A stretch of DNA of 55,074 nucleotides, taken from positions 1-55,074 of the forward strand of contig CAJTEX010000020.1 of assembly GCA_910575615.1 (NCBI GenBank), read 5' to 3'. This DNA is from Bacteroidales bacterium (GTDB taxonomy: Bacteria; Bacteroidota; Bacteroidia; Bacteroidales; Muribaculaceae). A model generated the notes under the pieces. It did no database searches. It was not told the DNA's origin and worked only from the letters and a program-made list of their open reading frames with translations. Below are positions 43,543 through 51,440 of this stretch, in pieces (within the stretch, counting starts at the first letter, position 1; each line of letters starts with the position of its first letter). The position numbers and the translations under genes are program-made.

Positions 43543-45711
43543 ATGAGTTTCAGACAATTTCACTACTACCACCAGATCGAGCAGTCGGACTGCGGGGTGA
43601 CCTGCCTGAGGATGGTCGCCCGGCATTTCGGCCGAAAGATTCCCGTGAAGTTCCTGCGCTCCCGGGCGGATTTGTCGCGCGGCGGCATTTCCGTCAGGGG
43701 GCTGAAGGAGTGCGCGGAATCAATCGGCATGAAAGGATACGGGGTGAAGCTCGGTTCCGGGCTGTTGGGGGATGCTCCCCTACCGGCCATTCTCCACTGG
43801 AACCAGAACCATTTCGCCGTGTTGTGGAAAGTCAGCAAGGGGAGATACTTCGTGGCCGATCCTGCGGCCGGGATGATGGTCTATTCCCGGGAGGAGTTCG
43901 ACGCGCATTTCTGCGGCGACGGCGAGAGGGGCATAGCCCTGATTCTCGCCCCGACCGAAGAGTTCCACTCCGTCAGCTTCCCCGCCGACGACAGCCGGGG
44001 AAAGATTTTCCGCGCCCTGCGCGACAGCATCCGGGAGCATTGCTCCACCTACCTGCTCATCCTGTCGCTGGCATTGCTCGCGCTGGGAGCGAGCGTCTTT
44101 GTCCCGCTGCTCATGCAGAAGACAATCGACGAGGGCATCGCCCGGCGCGACATCCCCCTTGTATGGCTGCTGGTCATCGCACAGATCGCCATATTCGCCG
44201 GAAGCCAGCTGACCACATCCGTCTCGGGATATGTGGTCAACAAACTCGGGCTGCAGCTCTCTACCGGGGCCGTGGACCGGTATCTGACGAAACTTGTCAG
44301 CCTGCCGCTGCGTTTCTTCGACTCGCGGGTGAGTTCTGACCTCATCCAGAAGACCTACGACCAGGAGCAGACCCAGCAGTTCATGCTCCAGACCCCGACC
44401 ACTTTGCTTCTGACAATCATCAACATCGCGGTGTTCTCCGCGTTGCTGCTGTGGTTCAATCCATGGATTTTCCTCGGTTTCCTTCTGCTCACACTTGCCG
44501 GACTGGCCTGGGAGGGATGGATGCTCCGACGCAGGCGCAGCGTGGACTATGACATCCGCACCATCCAATGCCGCAACAACAACAACGTCTACGAACTGGT
44601 CAACGGCATCTCTGACCTGAAAATCCACAACGCCCACAATCACCGGGTGTCGCTCTGGCGCACGCTGCAACTGCGGCTCAACCTGCTGCGGCGGCGGTCA
44701 GAAAACATCCGGCTCATACAGGGGAGCGGCGCGTCACTGCTATACCAGTCGCGAGACCTGGCCATAACCGGACTTTGCGCCACTCTTGTCATCGGCGACG
44801 CGATGACCCTTGGGACAATGGTTACCGTCGCGTTTGTCTCCGGACGGCTCGCAACCGGTTTCAGCTCCATCTCCTCCTCACTGTCCTCACTGCAACAAAC
44901 ATCCATCGCCCTCGACCGCAGCAACGACGTGATGGATGAGCCTGCCGAAACTACTGAGGGGAGAATCGACAGCCTTGACGGCGACATAATCCTCCGGGAT
45001 GTCACATACAAGTACTCCGGCTGCGACAGCCGGCCGGTAATCAGCGGCCTTGACATGACCATCCCCCGGGGGAAGACAACCGCCATCGTCGGCCCGAGCG
45101 GATGCGGCAAATCCACCCTTATGAAGCTCCTCCAGGGGCTTTACCATCCACAAGATGGCTCCATCACCGCAGGGAAGGCGGATGTGGCCACGCTCCAGCC
45201 CCAGGAATGGGGAAAAATCTGCACAAGCGTATCGCAACAGGGCTACATTTTCTCCGACTCGATTGCCCGCAATATCGCCCTGGGAGATGAGTCTCCCGAT
45301 ATGGAGAGGGTGGCAGAGGCAGCCCGCACTGCCTGTCTAGACTCGCTCCTCGACAAACTCCCCCTGAAGCTCCACACCCTCATCGGCCCCTCGGGGATGG
45401 AGCTGAGCGGCGGTGAACGGCAGCGCCTGATGATTGCCCGCGCCGTCTATCGCGACACTCCGGTCATCCTCCTTGACGAGGCCACCTCCTCGCTCGATGC
45501 CGAGACCGAACGCCGCATCGTCGCCAACCTCTCGGATTTCTCGGAGGGGCGCACCATGGTCATCGCCGCCCACCGCCTCTCCACCGTCAGCAACGCCGAC
45601 CTCATCCTGTTCATGGACTCGGGCCGCATCACCGAGCAGGGCACCCACCGCTCCCTGATGTCGCTCGGGGGCCGCTACGCCTCATTTGTCTCCGGCCAGC
45701 TGACCTCATGA
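43543..45711 (+). CDS. Peptidase-containing ABC transporter (C39 peptidase, exporter, ATPase)
   Basis: 722 residues from ATG 43543. An N-terminal C39 domain has C17 in QSDCGVTCL, H90 in NQNHFAVL and D106 in VADP, the full catalytic triad. About residues 165-420 form the membrane domain (segments near 170, 205 and 290-320, with more around 400-425), and about 485-722 the ATPase: Walker A GPSGCGKST (517-525), signature LSGGERQ (from 621), Walker B LLDEATS (D645) and switch IAAHRLS. C39 exporters cut a leader after Gly-Gly while secreting the core, which matches the NGG site of the precursor upstream. No HlyD-type adaptor is encoded in the cassette. This gene is GC-rich, unlike the maturase. Confidence 0.92.
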   Translation: MSFRQFHYYHQIEQSDCGVTCLRMVARHFGRKIPVKFLRSRADLSRGGISVRGLKECAESIGMKGYGVKLGSGLLGDAPLPAILHWNQNHFAVLWKVSKGRYFVADPAAGMMVYSREEFDAHFCGDGERGIALILAPTEEFHSVSFPADDSRGKIFRALRDSIREHCSTYLLILSLALLALGASVFVPLLMQKTIDEGIARRDIPLVWLLVIAQIAIFAGSQLTTSVSGYVVNKLGLQLSTGAVDRYLTKLVSLPLRFFDSRVSSDLIQKTYDQEQTQQFMLQTPTTLLLTIINIAVFSALLLWFNPWIFLGFLLLTLAGLAWEGWMLRRRRSVDYDIRTIQCRNNNNVYELVNGISDLKIHNAHNHRVSLWRTLQLRLNLLRRRSENIRLIQGSGASLLYQSRDLAITGLCATLVIGDAMTLGTMVTVAFVSGRLATGFSSISSSLSSLQQTSIALDRSNDVMDEPAETTEGRIDSLDGDIILRDVTYKYSGCDSRPVISGLDMTIPRGKTTAIVGPSGCGKSTLMKLLQGLYHPQDGSITAGKADVATLQPQEWGKICTSVSQQGYIFSDSIARNIALGDESPDMERVAEAARTACLDSLLDKLPLKLHTLIGPSGMELSGGERQRLMIARAVYRDTPVILLDEATSSLDAETERRIVANLSDFSEGRTMVIAAHRLSTVSNADLILFMDSGRITEQGTHRSLMSLGGRYASFVSGQLTS

Positions 45712-45776
45712 ACCCCGCCCGCATCCCCATTCCCAATCATTTTTCTGATATCATCTCCATTCTCCCGTTTTTTTTG

Positions 45777-45784
45777 TAATTTTG
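45777..45784 (+). promoter_or_regulatory. -7 box of the AAA-ATPase module
   Basis: TAATTTTG preceded directly by a T tract; no clear -33 box. The leader would be about 30 bases. Confidence 0.5.
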
Positions 45785-45818
45785 CATTCAGGCATATTGA
45801 CCCAACATATAATCCCTC

Positions 45819-46973
45819 ATGATAATGAAAGAATATCTCCGGATAGAGAATTTTGGCCCGATTGTCGACATTGAGATAAATGACATCCGGCCATTGACCG
45901 TGTTCATCGGAGAATCCGGAAGCGGGAAAAGTACGATAATGAAGGTGCTTTCCCTGTTCCGATGGATGTTCAAGCGGGTAAACCTCCGGTCTTTCATCAA
46001 ACTTTCGGGCATAAAGAACACCAAACTCGGGTTCAAGACTATGCCGCTTCTCAGGAATTCCGGGCTGCTTGAATACCTGAGGGAGGACTCCCGCATAACA
46101 TACCGAAACGGGCGATATGAGATAAAGATGGAACGCAAATCCACAAGCGTCAATGTCCGAGCCTTGGACGCGGCAGACCTCAGCCTTGAGAAGATATGCT
46201 TCATAAGCGACAAGCGTTCCATAATTCCGGATATCCTGTCAAGCACCGTCGACCGGCACAAGGACAATTTTTACCTCCAGGACACGCTTGAAAACTTCCG
46301 CACCGCCCTCAAATATGTGCCACACCTCAAGATGGATTTCCTCGGGGTGGAATTCAATGTGGAAAAGACAAAAAACGCCGGACTTCAATACAAGATTTCC
46401 GGGACAAGCGATGAAGGGGAATACACGATACACCTGCGCAATGCCTCATCCGGAATGCAGACGGCAACCCCATTGGGGGTGATCGTACAATATTTCACCG
46501 ATAAATACAACCTGGAAGACTCTCTCAACAGCGCGCTTTTCAGATACTTCACCGACAATGACAACCTCAAGGAGTTCCGCGCGGGGATGAATGTAGGGGA
46601 ATTCCCCCACCGGCGCGTGCATCTTTTCATCGAGGAACCTGAACTGAGCCTGTATCCTGACAACCAGACGGCATTGATTGACTTTCTTGTGGAGAGATGT
46701 TTCCATCACGGGCTTGACTACCAGGTGACGCTGATGATGGCCACCCACAGCCCCTACATTGTCAACTACCTCAACCTGCTCACCGCACGCCACCGTCACG
46801 CGTCACAGGGGGTCGCCAGCCTCTCTGCCGATGATGTCGATGTCTACCTCGTAGCCGGAGGGACACTGACCCGCATGAACATCGAAGACAACGGGACGGA
46901 TATCATCGACACCAGTGTTCTCTCTGACCCCATCGCAGAAATATACAACGAATACAACTCATTGGTGAAATGA
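45819..46973 (+). CDS. AAA_15/AAA_21-type ATPase, first gene of a putative defence pair
   Basis: 384 residues. N-terminal EYLRIENFGPIVDIEI leads into Walker A GESGSGKST (31-39). An ABC-like signature region (ASSGMQTATPLG), Walker B LFIEEPELSLYP and the switch ATHSPYIVNYL follow. The order is that of SMC/RecF-like ATPases of the AAA_15/AAA_21 class, which are frequent in phage-defence systems (OLD, PARIS AriA, Septu, retron-linked). Its end overlaps the next gene by four bases (ATGA), so the two products likely form one complex. A second in-frame ATG two codons downstream is equally possible as the start. Confidence 0.83.
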   Translation: MIMKEYLRIENFGPIVDIEINDIRPLTVFIGESGSGKSTIMKVLSLFRWMFKRVNLRSFIKLSGIKNTKLGFKTMPLLRNSGLLEYLREDSRITYRNGRYEIKMERKSTSVNVRALDAADLSLEKICFISDKRSIIPDILSSTVDRHKDNFYLQDTLENFRTALKYVPHLKMDFLGVEFNVEKTKNAGLQYKISGTSDEGEYTIHLRNASSGMQTATPLGVIVQYFTDKYNLEDSLNSALFRYFTDNDNLKEFRAGMNVGEFPHRRVHLFIEEPELSLYPDNQTALIDFLVERCFHHGLDYQVTLMMATHSPYIVNYLNLLTARHRHASQGVASLSADDVDVYLVAGGTLTRMNIEDNGTDIIDTSVLSDPIAEIYNEYNSLVK

Positions 46974-47617
46974 TTGTCTCCCTGCTCCAATCATCAATCC
47001 TCGCAGCCATAAACGACCGGCGGTCGGGAGCGTTGGAGACACCTTATCCCGCCCCGGCAACAGTCTTATACGAAGACATTTCCGACAATGTCTTTGACAT
47101 CGTGGATGTGAAAGGAACCGGCGGCTCGATAAAACGCGTCCCTGCCACCGGGACTGCGACATATTTCAACGGAAACGGCCCGCGCAGGCATGAACTGCGC
47201 TTCATAAGATATGAGGAATACCTCAACCAGTTCAACACCCCGCAGGGTGACTGGGCGAAAGGCATGAGCCGTCCCGACTTCATAGTCCACACCCTGGATT
47301 CCCAAGATTACTTCATAATCCATGAATTATCCGAGGGGGCGATTGGCAGCAAGAGACACAAGGCGGTCATTCAGATTCTGAACACCGTCAGGTTCCTGTC
47401 AAAGATTCCCGATGTCAAAGATTATCTTGACTCGTTCAGGGAAAGACTGTGTTATGTCTCCGCAAAGGGATGCGTCGGTATTGAGTCTCCCCAAGGGATG
47501 GCCGACGGCTTCATGGCCATTTACGACAAGTTGCCCGACCCGCTCCCGATAAACAACCAGTCGTTGGAGCGGATGGGATTCTCGGCATATGCCTCAAACG
47601 TGGTGAAACTCTACTGA
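46970..47617 (+). CDS. Unknown partner of the AAA ATPase, possible effector
   Basis: 215 residues, no signal peptide, no family recognised. The stretch around residues 101-130 (RPDFIVHTLD, then FIIHELSEG and a Lys/Arg cluster) has the look of a PD-(D/E)xK nuclease core, but the ExK is not exact. It is translationally coupled to the ATPase gene. By analogy with two-gene ATPase-effector defence systems it may be the toxic or nuclease part; this is inference only. Confidence 0.65.
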   Translation: MIVSLLQSSILAAINDRRSGALETPYPAPATVLYEDISDNVFDIVDVKGTGGSIKRVPATGTATYFNGNGPRRHELRFIRYEEYLNQFNTPQGDWAKGMSRPDFIVHTLDSQDYFIIHELSEGAIGSKRHKAVIQILNTVRFLSKIPDVKDYLDSFRERLCYVSAKGCVGIESPQGMADGFMAIYDKLPDPLPINNQSLERMGFSAYASNVVKLY

Positions 47618-47659
47618 CACACCTGACACCCCAGTCGATGTAGCGGGGCGCAGGGCGGA

Positions 47660-47691
47660 TTTGGGGGATTCGGGAAAAATTCGTAAATTTG
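47660..47691 (+). promoter_or_regulatory. Promoter of glycyl-tRNA synthetase
   Basis: TTTG (47660-47663), 20 bases, then TAAATTTG (47684-47691). The leader is about 90 bases. Confidence 0.78.
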
Positions 47692-47788
47692 TGGCTTAAA
47701 TCCGGGAGCCGGGCCGATGGCGGCATTTCGCCGCACGACTGCTCCGCGTCAAAACAGAAAACAAAACAAACAACCCGCATAACTGACA

Positions 47789-49333
47789 ATGGCACAGCAA
47801 GAAGACGTGTTCAAGAAAATCGTTTCCCACGCCAAGGAATACGGTTTTGTCTTTCAGTCAAGTGAAATCTACGACGGCCTTTCAGCCGTTTACGACTACG
47901 GCCAGAACGGCGTAGAGCTCAAAAACAACATCAAACGCTACTGGTGGGAGGCCATGACCCTCCTCCATGAGAATATCGTCGGCATCGACTCCGCGATTTT
48001 CATGCACCCGACAATCTGGAAAGCATCGGGCCATGTCGACGCTTTCAACGACCCCCTGATTGACAACCGCGACTCCAAGAAGCGTTACCGCGCCGATGTC
48101 CTCATCGAGGACCAGCTCGCCAAATATGACGAGAAAATCGACAAGGAGGTAAAGAAAGCCGCCAAGCGTTTCGGCGAGTCGTTTGACGAGGCCATGTTTC
48201 GCCAGACCAATCCCCGTGTGGCCGAGACCGTGGCCAAGCGCGACGCTCTCCACGAGCGTTTCGCCCAGGCGATGAACGACAACAACCTCGAGGAGTTGCG
48301 CCAGATAATCCTCGACGAGGAAATCGTCGACCCCGTCAGCGGCACCCGCAACTGGACCGAGGTGCGCCAGTTCAACCTCATGTTCAAGACCGAGATGGGT
48401 TCCACCGCCGACGGAGCCATGTCAGTCTACCTCCGTCCCGAGACCGCCCAGGGCATCTTCGTCAACTACCTCAACGTGCAGAAGACCGGCCGCATGCGCA
48501 TCCCCTTCGGCATCGCCCAGATCGGAAAGGCATTCCGCAACGAAATCGTCGCCCGCCAGTTCATCTTCCGCATGCGCGAGTTCGAGCAGATGGAGATGCA
48601 GTTCTTCGTGCGCCCCGGCTCCGAGCTCGAATGGTTCGGCAAATGGAAAGAGACCCGCCTGAAATGGCACAAGGCCCTCGGCCTTGGCGACGAGAAATAC
48701 CGCTACCACGACCACGACAAGCTGGCCCACTACGCCAACGCCGCCACTGACATCGAGTTCCAGATGCCTTTCGGCTTCAAGGAGGTTGAGGGAATCCATT
48801 CCCGCACCAATTTCGACCTCTCGCAGCATGAGAAGTTCTCCGGCAAGAAAATACAGTATTTCGACCCCGAGCTCAACGAGAGCTACACACCCTACGTCAT
48901 CGAGACATCCATCGGCGTTGACCGTATGTTCCTCAGCGTGATGTGTTCGAGCTACGAGGAGCAGCAGCTCGAGGGTGGCGACTCCCGCGTGGTGCTCCAC
49001 CTCCCCGAGGCCCTCGCCCCCGTGAAATGTGCCGTCATGCCCCTTGTCCGCAAGGACGGCCTGCCCGAAAAGGCCCGCGAGATTGTCAACGACCTCAAGT
49101 TTGACTTCAACACCCACTACGAGGAGAAGGACTCCATCGGCAAACGTTACCGCCGCCAGGACGCCATCGGCACACCCTTCTGCATCACCGTCGACCACCA
49201 GACCCTGGAGGACAACACCGTCACCCTGCGCGAGCGCGATTCCATGGCCCAGACCCGCGTGAAGGTCGAAGACCTCCACAGCCTCATCCACGACCGAGTG
49301 TCGCTCAACTCCCTGCTGCGCAAGCTCGGCTGA
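47789..49333 (+). CDS. glyS: Glycyl-tRNA synthetase, single-chain (eukaryotic-like) type
   Basis: 514 residues. Class II core: GFVFQSSEIYDGLSAVYDYG at the N-terminus, motif 2 FRNEIVARQFIFRMREFEQME, and motif 3 IGVDRMFLSV, followed by a C-terminal anticodon-binding domain (about 410-514, LAPVKCAVMPL). This homodimeric form replaces the alpha-beta GlyQ/GlyS of many bacteria and is usual in Bacteroidetes. It returns the window to GC-rich housekeeping DNA right of the island. Confidence 0.95.
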   Translation: MAQQEDVFKKIVSHAKEYGFVFQSSEIYDGLSAVYDYGQNGVELKNNIKRYWWEAMTLLHENIVGIDSAIFMHPTIWKASGHVDAFNDPLIDNRDSKKRYRADVLIEDQLAKYDEKIDKEVKKAAKRFGESFDEAMFRQTNPRVAETVAKRDALHERFAQAMNDNNLEELRQIILDEEIVDPVSGTRNWTEVRQFNLMFKTEMGSTADGAMSVYLRPETAQGIFVNYLNVQKTGRMRIPFGIAQIGKAFRNEIVARQFIFRMREFEQMEMQFFVRPGSELEWFGKWKETRLKWHKALGLGDEKYRYHDHDKLAHYANAATDIEFQMPFGFKEVEGIHSRTNFDLSQHEKFSGKKIQYFDPELNESYTPYVIETSIGVDRMFLSVMCSSYEEQQLEGGDSRVVLHLPEALAPVKCAVMPLVRKDGLPEKAREIVNDLKFDFNTHYEEKDSIGKRYRRQDAIGTPFCITVDHQTLEDNTVTLRERDSMAQTRVKVEDLHSLIHDRVSLNSLLRKLG

Positions 49334-49353
49334 TTTCCAACGACCCATCTCTT

Positions 49354-49389
49354 CCGGGACGCGTGTCGGCAACTTAACACGCGTCCCGG
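49354..49389 (+). terminator. Terminator-like hairpin after glyS
   Basis: Perfect 13-bp stem CCGGGACGCGTGT/ACACGCGTCCCGG with a 10-base loop. No T run follows, so it may be a processing or partial terminator. Confidence 0.55.
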
Positions 49390-49441
49390 ATGTTGATATC
49401 AAAGACACCCCCGGATATTGACATCTCAAAACCATAAGACA

Positions 49442-50047
49442 ATGAAAAAAAGCTATATCGCAGGCATCGTCATCGCCCTCCTGCTGGTGTTCCTCTTCTT
49501 CGGAGGCTGCTCCAGCTACAACGGAATGGTCGACGCAGACCAGGCCGTAAAGAAACAGTGGGGCCAGGTGGAGAACCAGTACCAGCGTCGCGCCGACCTG
49601 ATTCCCAACCTCGTCAACACCGTCAAGGGATACGCCGCCCACGAGTCGACCACTCTGCAGAATGTGACCGACGCGCGCGCCGGGCTGACCAAGGCATACA
49701 ACGACGCCAACGCCATCTCGGGCGACTCCGCCCAGGCCAACATCGCCGCCTACCAGCAGGCTCAGAGCAACCTGCGCGGCGCCCTCGACATCTATGTCAA
49801 CGCCGTCCGCGAGGCATATCCCGACCTCAAGGCCAACACCAACTTCATGAACCTCCAGGAACAGCTCGAATCGACCGAGAACCGCATCGCCACAGAGCGC
49901 CGCCGCTACAACGAGGAGGTGGAGACCTACAACAAGAAGGTGCTGCGCTTCCCCGGAAGCATCTGGGCATCGATGTTCAACTTCGACCCAAAAGACATGT
50001 TCCAGGCCGAAGAAGGGGCCAACAAAGCTCCCAAAGTGGAATTCTGA
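49442..50047 (+). CDS. lemA: LemA family protein
   Basis: 201 residues from ATG 49442. A single N-terminal hydrophobic segment (about 5-22) ends in FGGC, which may be a lipobox. LemA-type helices follow: YNGMVDADQAVKKQWGQVENQYQRR, ADLIPNLVNTVKGYA, and a long helical bundle to VLRFPGSIWA. LemA proteins are envelope-anchored helical proteins of unclear function. The gene precedes the FKBP lipoprotein gene on the same strand. Confidence 0.93.
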   Translation: MKKSYIAGIVIALLLVFLFFGGCSSYNGMVDADQAVKKQWGQVENQYQRRADLIPNLVNTVKGYAAHESTTLQNVTDARAGLTKAYNDANAISGDSAQANIAAYQQAQSNLRGALDIYVNAVREAYPDLKANTNFMNLQEQLESTENRIATERRRYNEEVETYNKKVLRFPGSIWASMFNFDPKDMFQAEEGANKAPKVEF

Positions 50048-50101
50048 ACCTCCTGAATGCCAGGCCCACAGACATCTCTCTTTTCTTATCAAAGACTTGC
50101 A

Positions 50102-50671
50102 ATGAAGAAATCACTGACATATCTCGCCGGAGCGATGCTGCTCATTCCCGCTCTCTGCAGTTGCAGCGACAGCGACGATGAGGACACCGACATCGGCACC
50201 ATCTGGGACCGCTACGAAGAATACCGCGAAGCCAACCTCACCTGGATAGCCCAGCAGGAGACACGCCTCAACCCCGACGGCACGAAGTATTACGAACGTC
50301 TCCAGCCCCAATGGAACGCCAACAGCTACATCCTCATCCACTGGTTCAACGACCGCTCGGAGACCGCCGGAAACCTGGTGCCGCTGCTGACATCATCCGT
50401 GCGCGCCCGCTACATCGGCCGCAACTACCTCGGACAGGTGTTCGATGCCGACTCCACAAGCGAGAACGGCACATACTTCCTTGTCAACCAGGTGGTGGCC
50501 GGATGGCAGCTCGCCCTGCAGAACATGCATGTGGGCGATTCCGTGGAAATCATCCTCCCCTACAACCAGGCCTACGGGTCATCCACCCCCAACGACCTGA
50601 TACCTCCCTACTCCACCCTCCAGTTCACGATGCGTCTCCACGACATCCCCACACTGGAAGTACGCCCCTGA
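50102..50671 (+). CDS. FKBP-type peptidyl-prolyl isomerase lipoprotein
   Basis: 189 residues from ATG 50102. A signal peptide with lipobox ALCSC (about residue 20) is followed by an acidic stretch (DSDDEDTD). The FKBP domain shows VVAGWQLALQNMHVGDSVEIILP, AYGSS and IPPYSTLQFTMRL. It is predicted to help proline isomerisation of proteins in the periplasm, anchored to a membrane. The start at 50057 would hide the signal peptide. Confidence 0.88.
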   Translation: MKKSLTYLAGAMLLIPALCSCSDSDDEDTDIGTIWDRYEEYREANLTWIAQQETRLNPDGTKYYERLQPQWNANSYILIHWFNDRSETAGNLVPLLTSSVRARYIGRNYLGQVFDADSTSENGTYFLVNQVVAGWQLALQNMHVGDSVEIILPYNQAYGSSTPNDLIPPYSTLQFTMRLHDIPTLEVRP

Positions 50672-50698
50672 CACGACCTGCGGGCAGAAGCCCCAACC

Positions 50699-50764
50699 GT
50701 CACACAATAAACCGAAGCCGTCGCCGGGAAGATTCCCGACGACGGCTTCGGTTTATTGTGTGAC
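50699..50764. terminator. Very long bidirectional hairpin terminator
   Basis: Perfect 25-bp arms, 50699-50723 with 50740-50764, extended by an inner CGGGAA/TTCCCG stem, so about 31 pairs over 66 bases. It lies between the convergent FKBP and crcB genes and can serve both. Confidence 0.85.
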
Positions 50765-50772
50765 ATTTGATT

Positions 50773-51144
50773 TCAGCGGATAAGCGCACGGCCGCCCCAG
50801 ACGAGCAGCACCCCGACGATGACGCTGGCGCAGAGATAGATGACAGATGTGGTCCAGTCACCCTTGTTGCCAAGCACCCAGAGGTCATCGGCAAACGAGG
50901 AGAAAGTGGTGAACCCGCCGCAGAATCCGGTGATAAACAACGCATTTTCGCTCGCGCTCATGACATGGGACTTCTCCAGCAGCCCGAAGAAGAGACCTAT
51001 GATGAAACAGCCGATTATGTTGACGAGGAATGTCCCCATCGGAAAGCTGCCGTGGAACATCCCGGAGGCCCACTTGCCGACAAGGTAGCGGCCGCAGGTG
51101 CCGACAAAGCCACCGCAACCTGCAAGAATCATTGCTTTAATCAT
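50773..51144 (-). CDS. crcB: Fluoride channel CrcB/Fluc
   Basis: 123 residues, four membrane segments (about 3-20, 36-56, 67-87, 97-118). The family motifs GGFVGTCGRYL, GTFLVNIIGCF and GFCGGFTTFSSF are intact, including the phenylalanine and serine/threonine residues that line the fluoride path. It exports fluoride passively as a dimer. I see no convincing fluoride riboswitch in the 95 bases upstream. Confidence 0.93.
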   Translation of the reverse strand: MIKAMILAGCGGFVGTCGRYLVGKWASGMFHGSFPMGTFLVNIIGCFIIGLFFGLLEKSHVMSASENALFITGFCGGFTTFSSFADDLWVLGNKGDWTTSVIYLCASVIVGVLLVWGGRALIR

Positions 51145-51240
51145 AACTTGATGAGTGTTCTATATGTTGAAACTTTACAATATAACGATAAAAGCAACTC
51201 ATTAATTTTTATCGGACAGCAATAAAACGATTCTTTCAGA

Positions 51241-51400
51241 ATCTCCCGCCTGATGACCGTAACCCCGGGTTGCCGCTTGGTCGCCCTCAAGGGGCTCCCG
51301 CGCGCCAACCCGGGGCTAATAGTTAACGAATCCTCCGGATTCGCGGACAGAGAGGAATCGAAGCCAGGCTGGGGTGGATTCAATCCAGGATTCGTGGGCG
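51241..51400. repeat. Structured dispersed repeat element (noncoding)
   Basis: Contains a CCCCGGGTTG/CAACCCGGGG stem (51263-51272 with 51306-51315), an inner GCCC-TCAA-GGGGC hairpin, the palindrome CGAATCCTCCGGATTCG (51327-51343), and further inverted GGATT/AATCC pieces. The minus-strand order (palindrome, then GTTAACTATTAGCCCCGGG) matches, as I recall, a sequence scattered through many Bacteroidetes genomes and often mis-annotated as small proteins. A plus-strand open frame of 106 codons runs across it but has no gene features. The rest of the 296 bases between the flanking genes holds no gene I can support. Confidence 0.55.
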
Positions 51401-51440
51401 GTCTTGGAATTACAGGTGTCAGTCAGACACGTTTGCCGTA

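Noticed and set aside
48422-50092. Minus-strand frame of 556 codons opposite glyS and lemA
   Set aside because: Antisense shadow of two well-supported genes in GC-rich DNA, with biased Val/Gly/Asp-rich translation.
51145-51240. Fluoride riboswitch ahead of crcB
   Set aside because: The upstream bases are AT-rich and lack the conserved GGNGAUGG start and pseudoknot sequences expected of the class.
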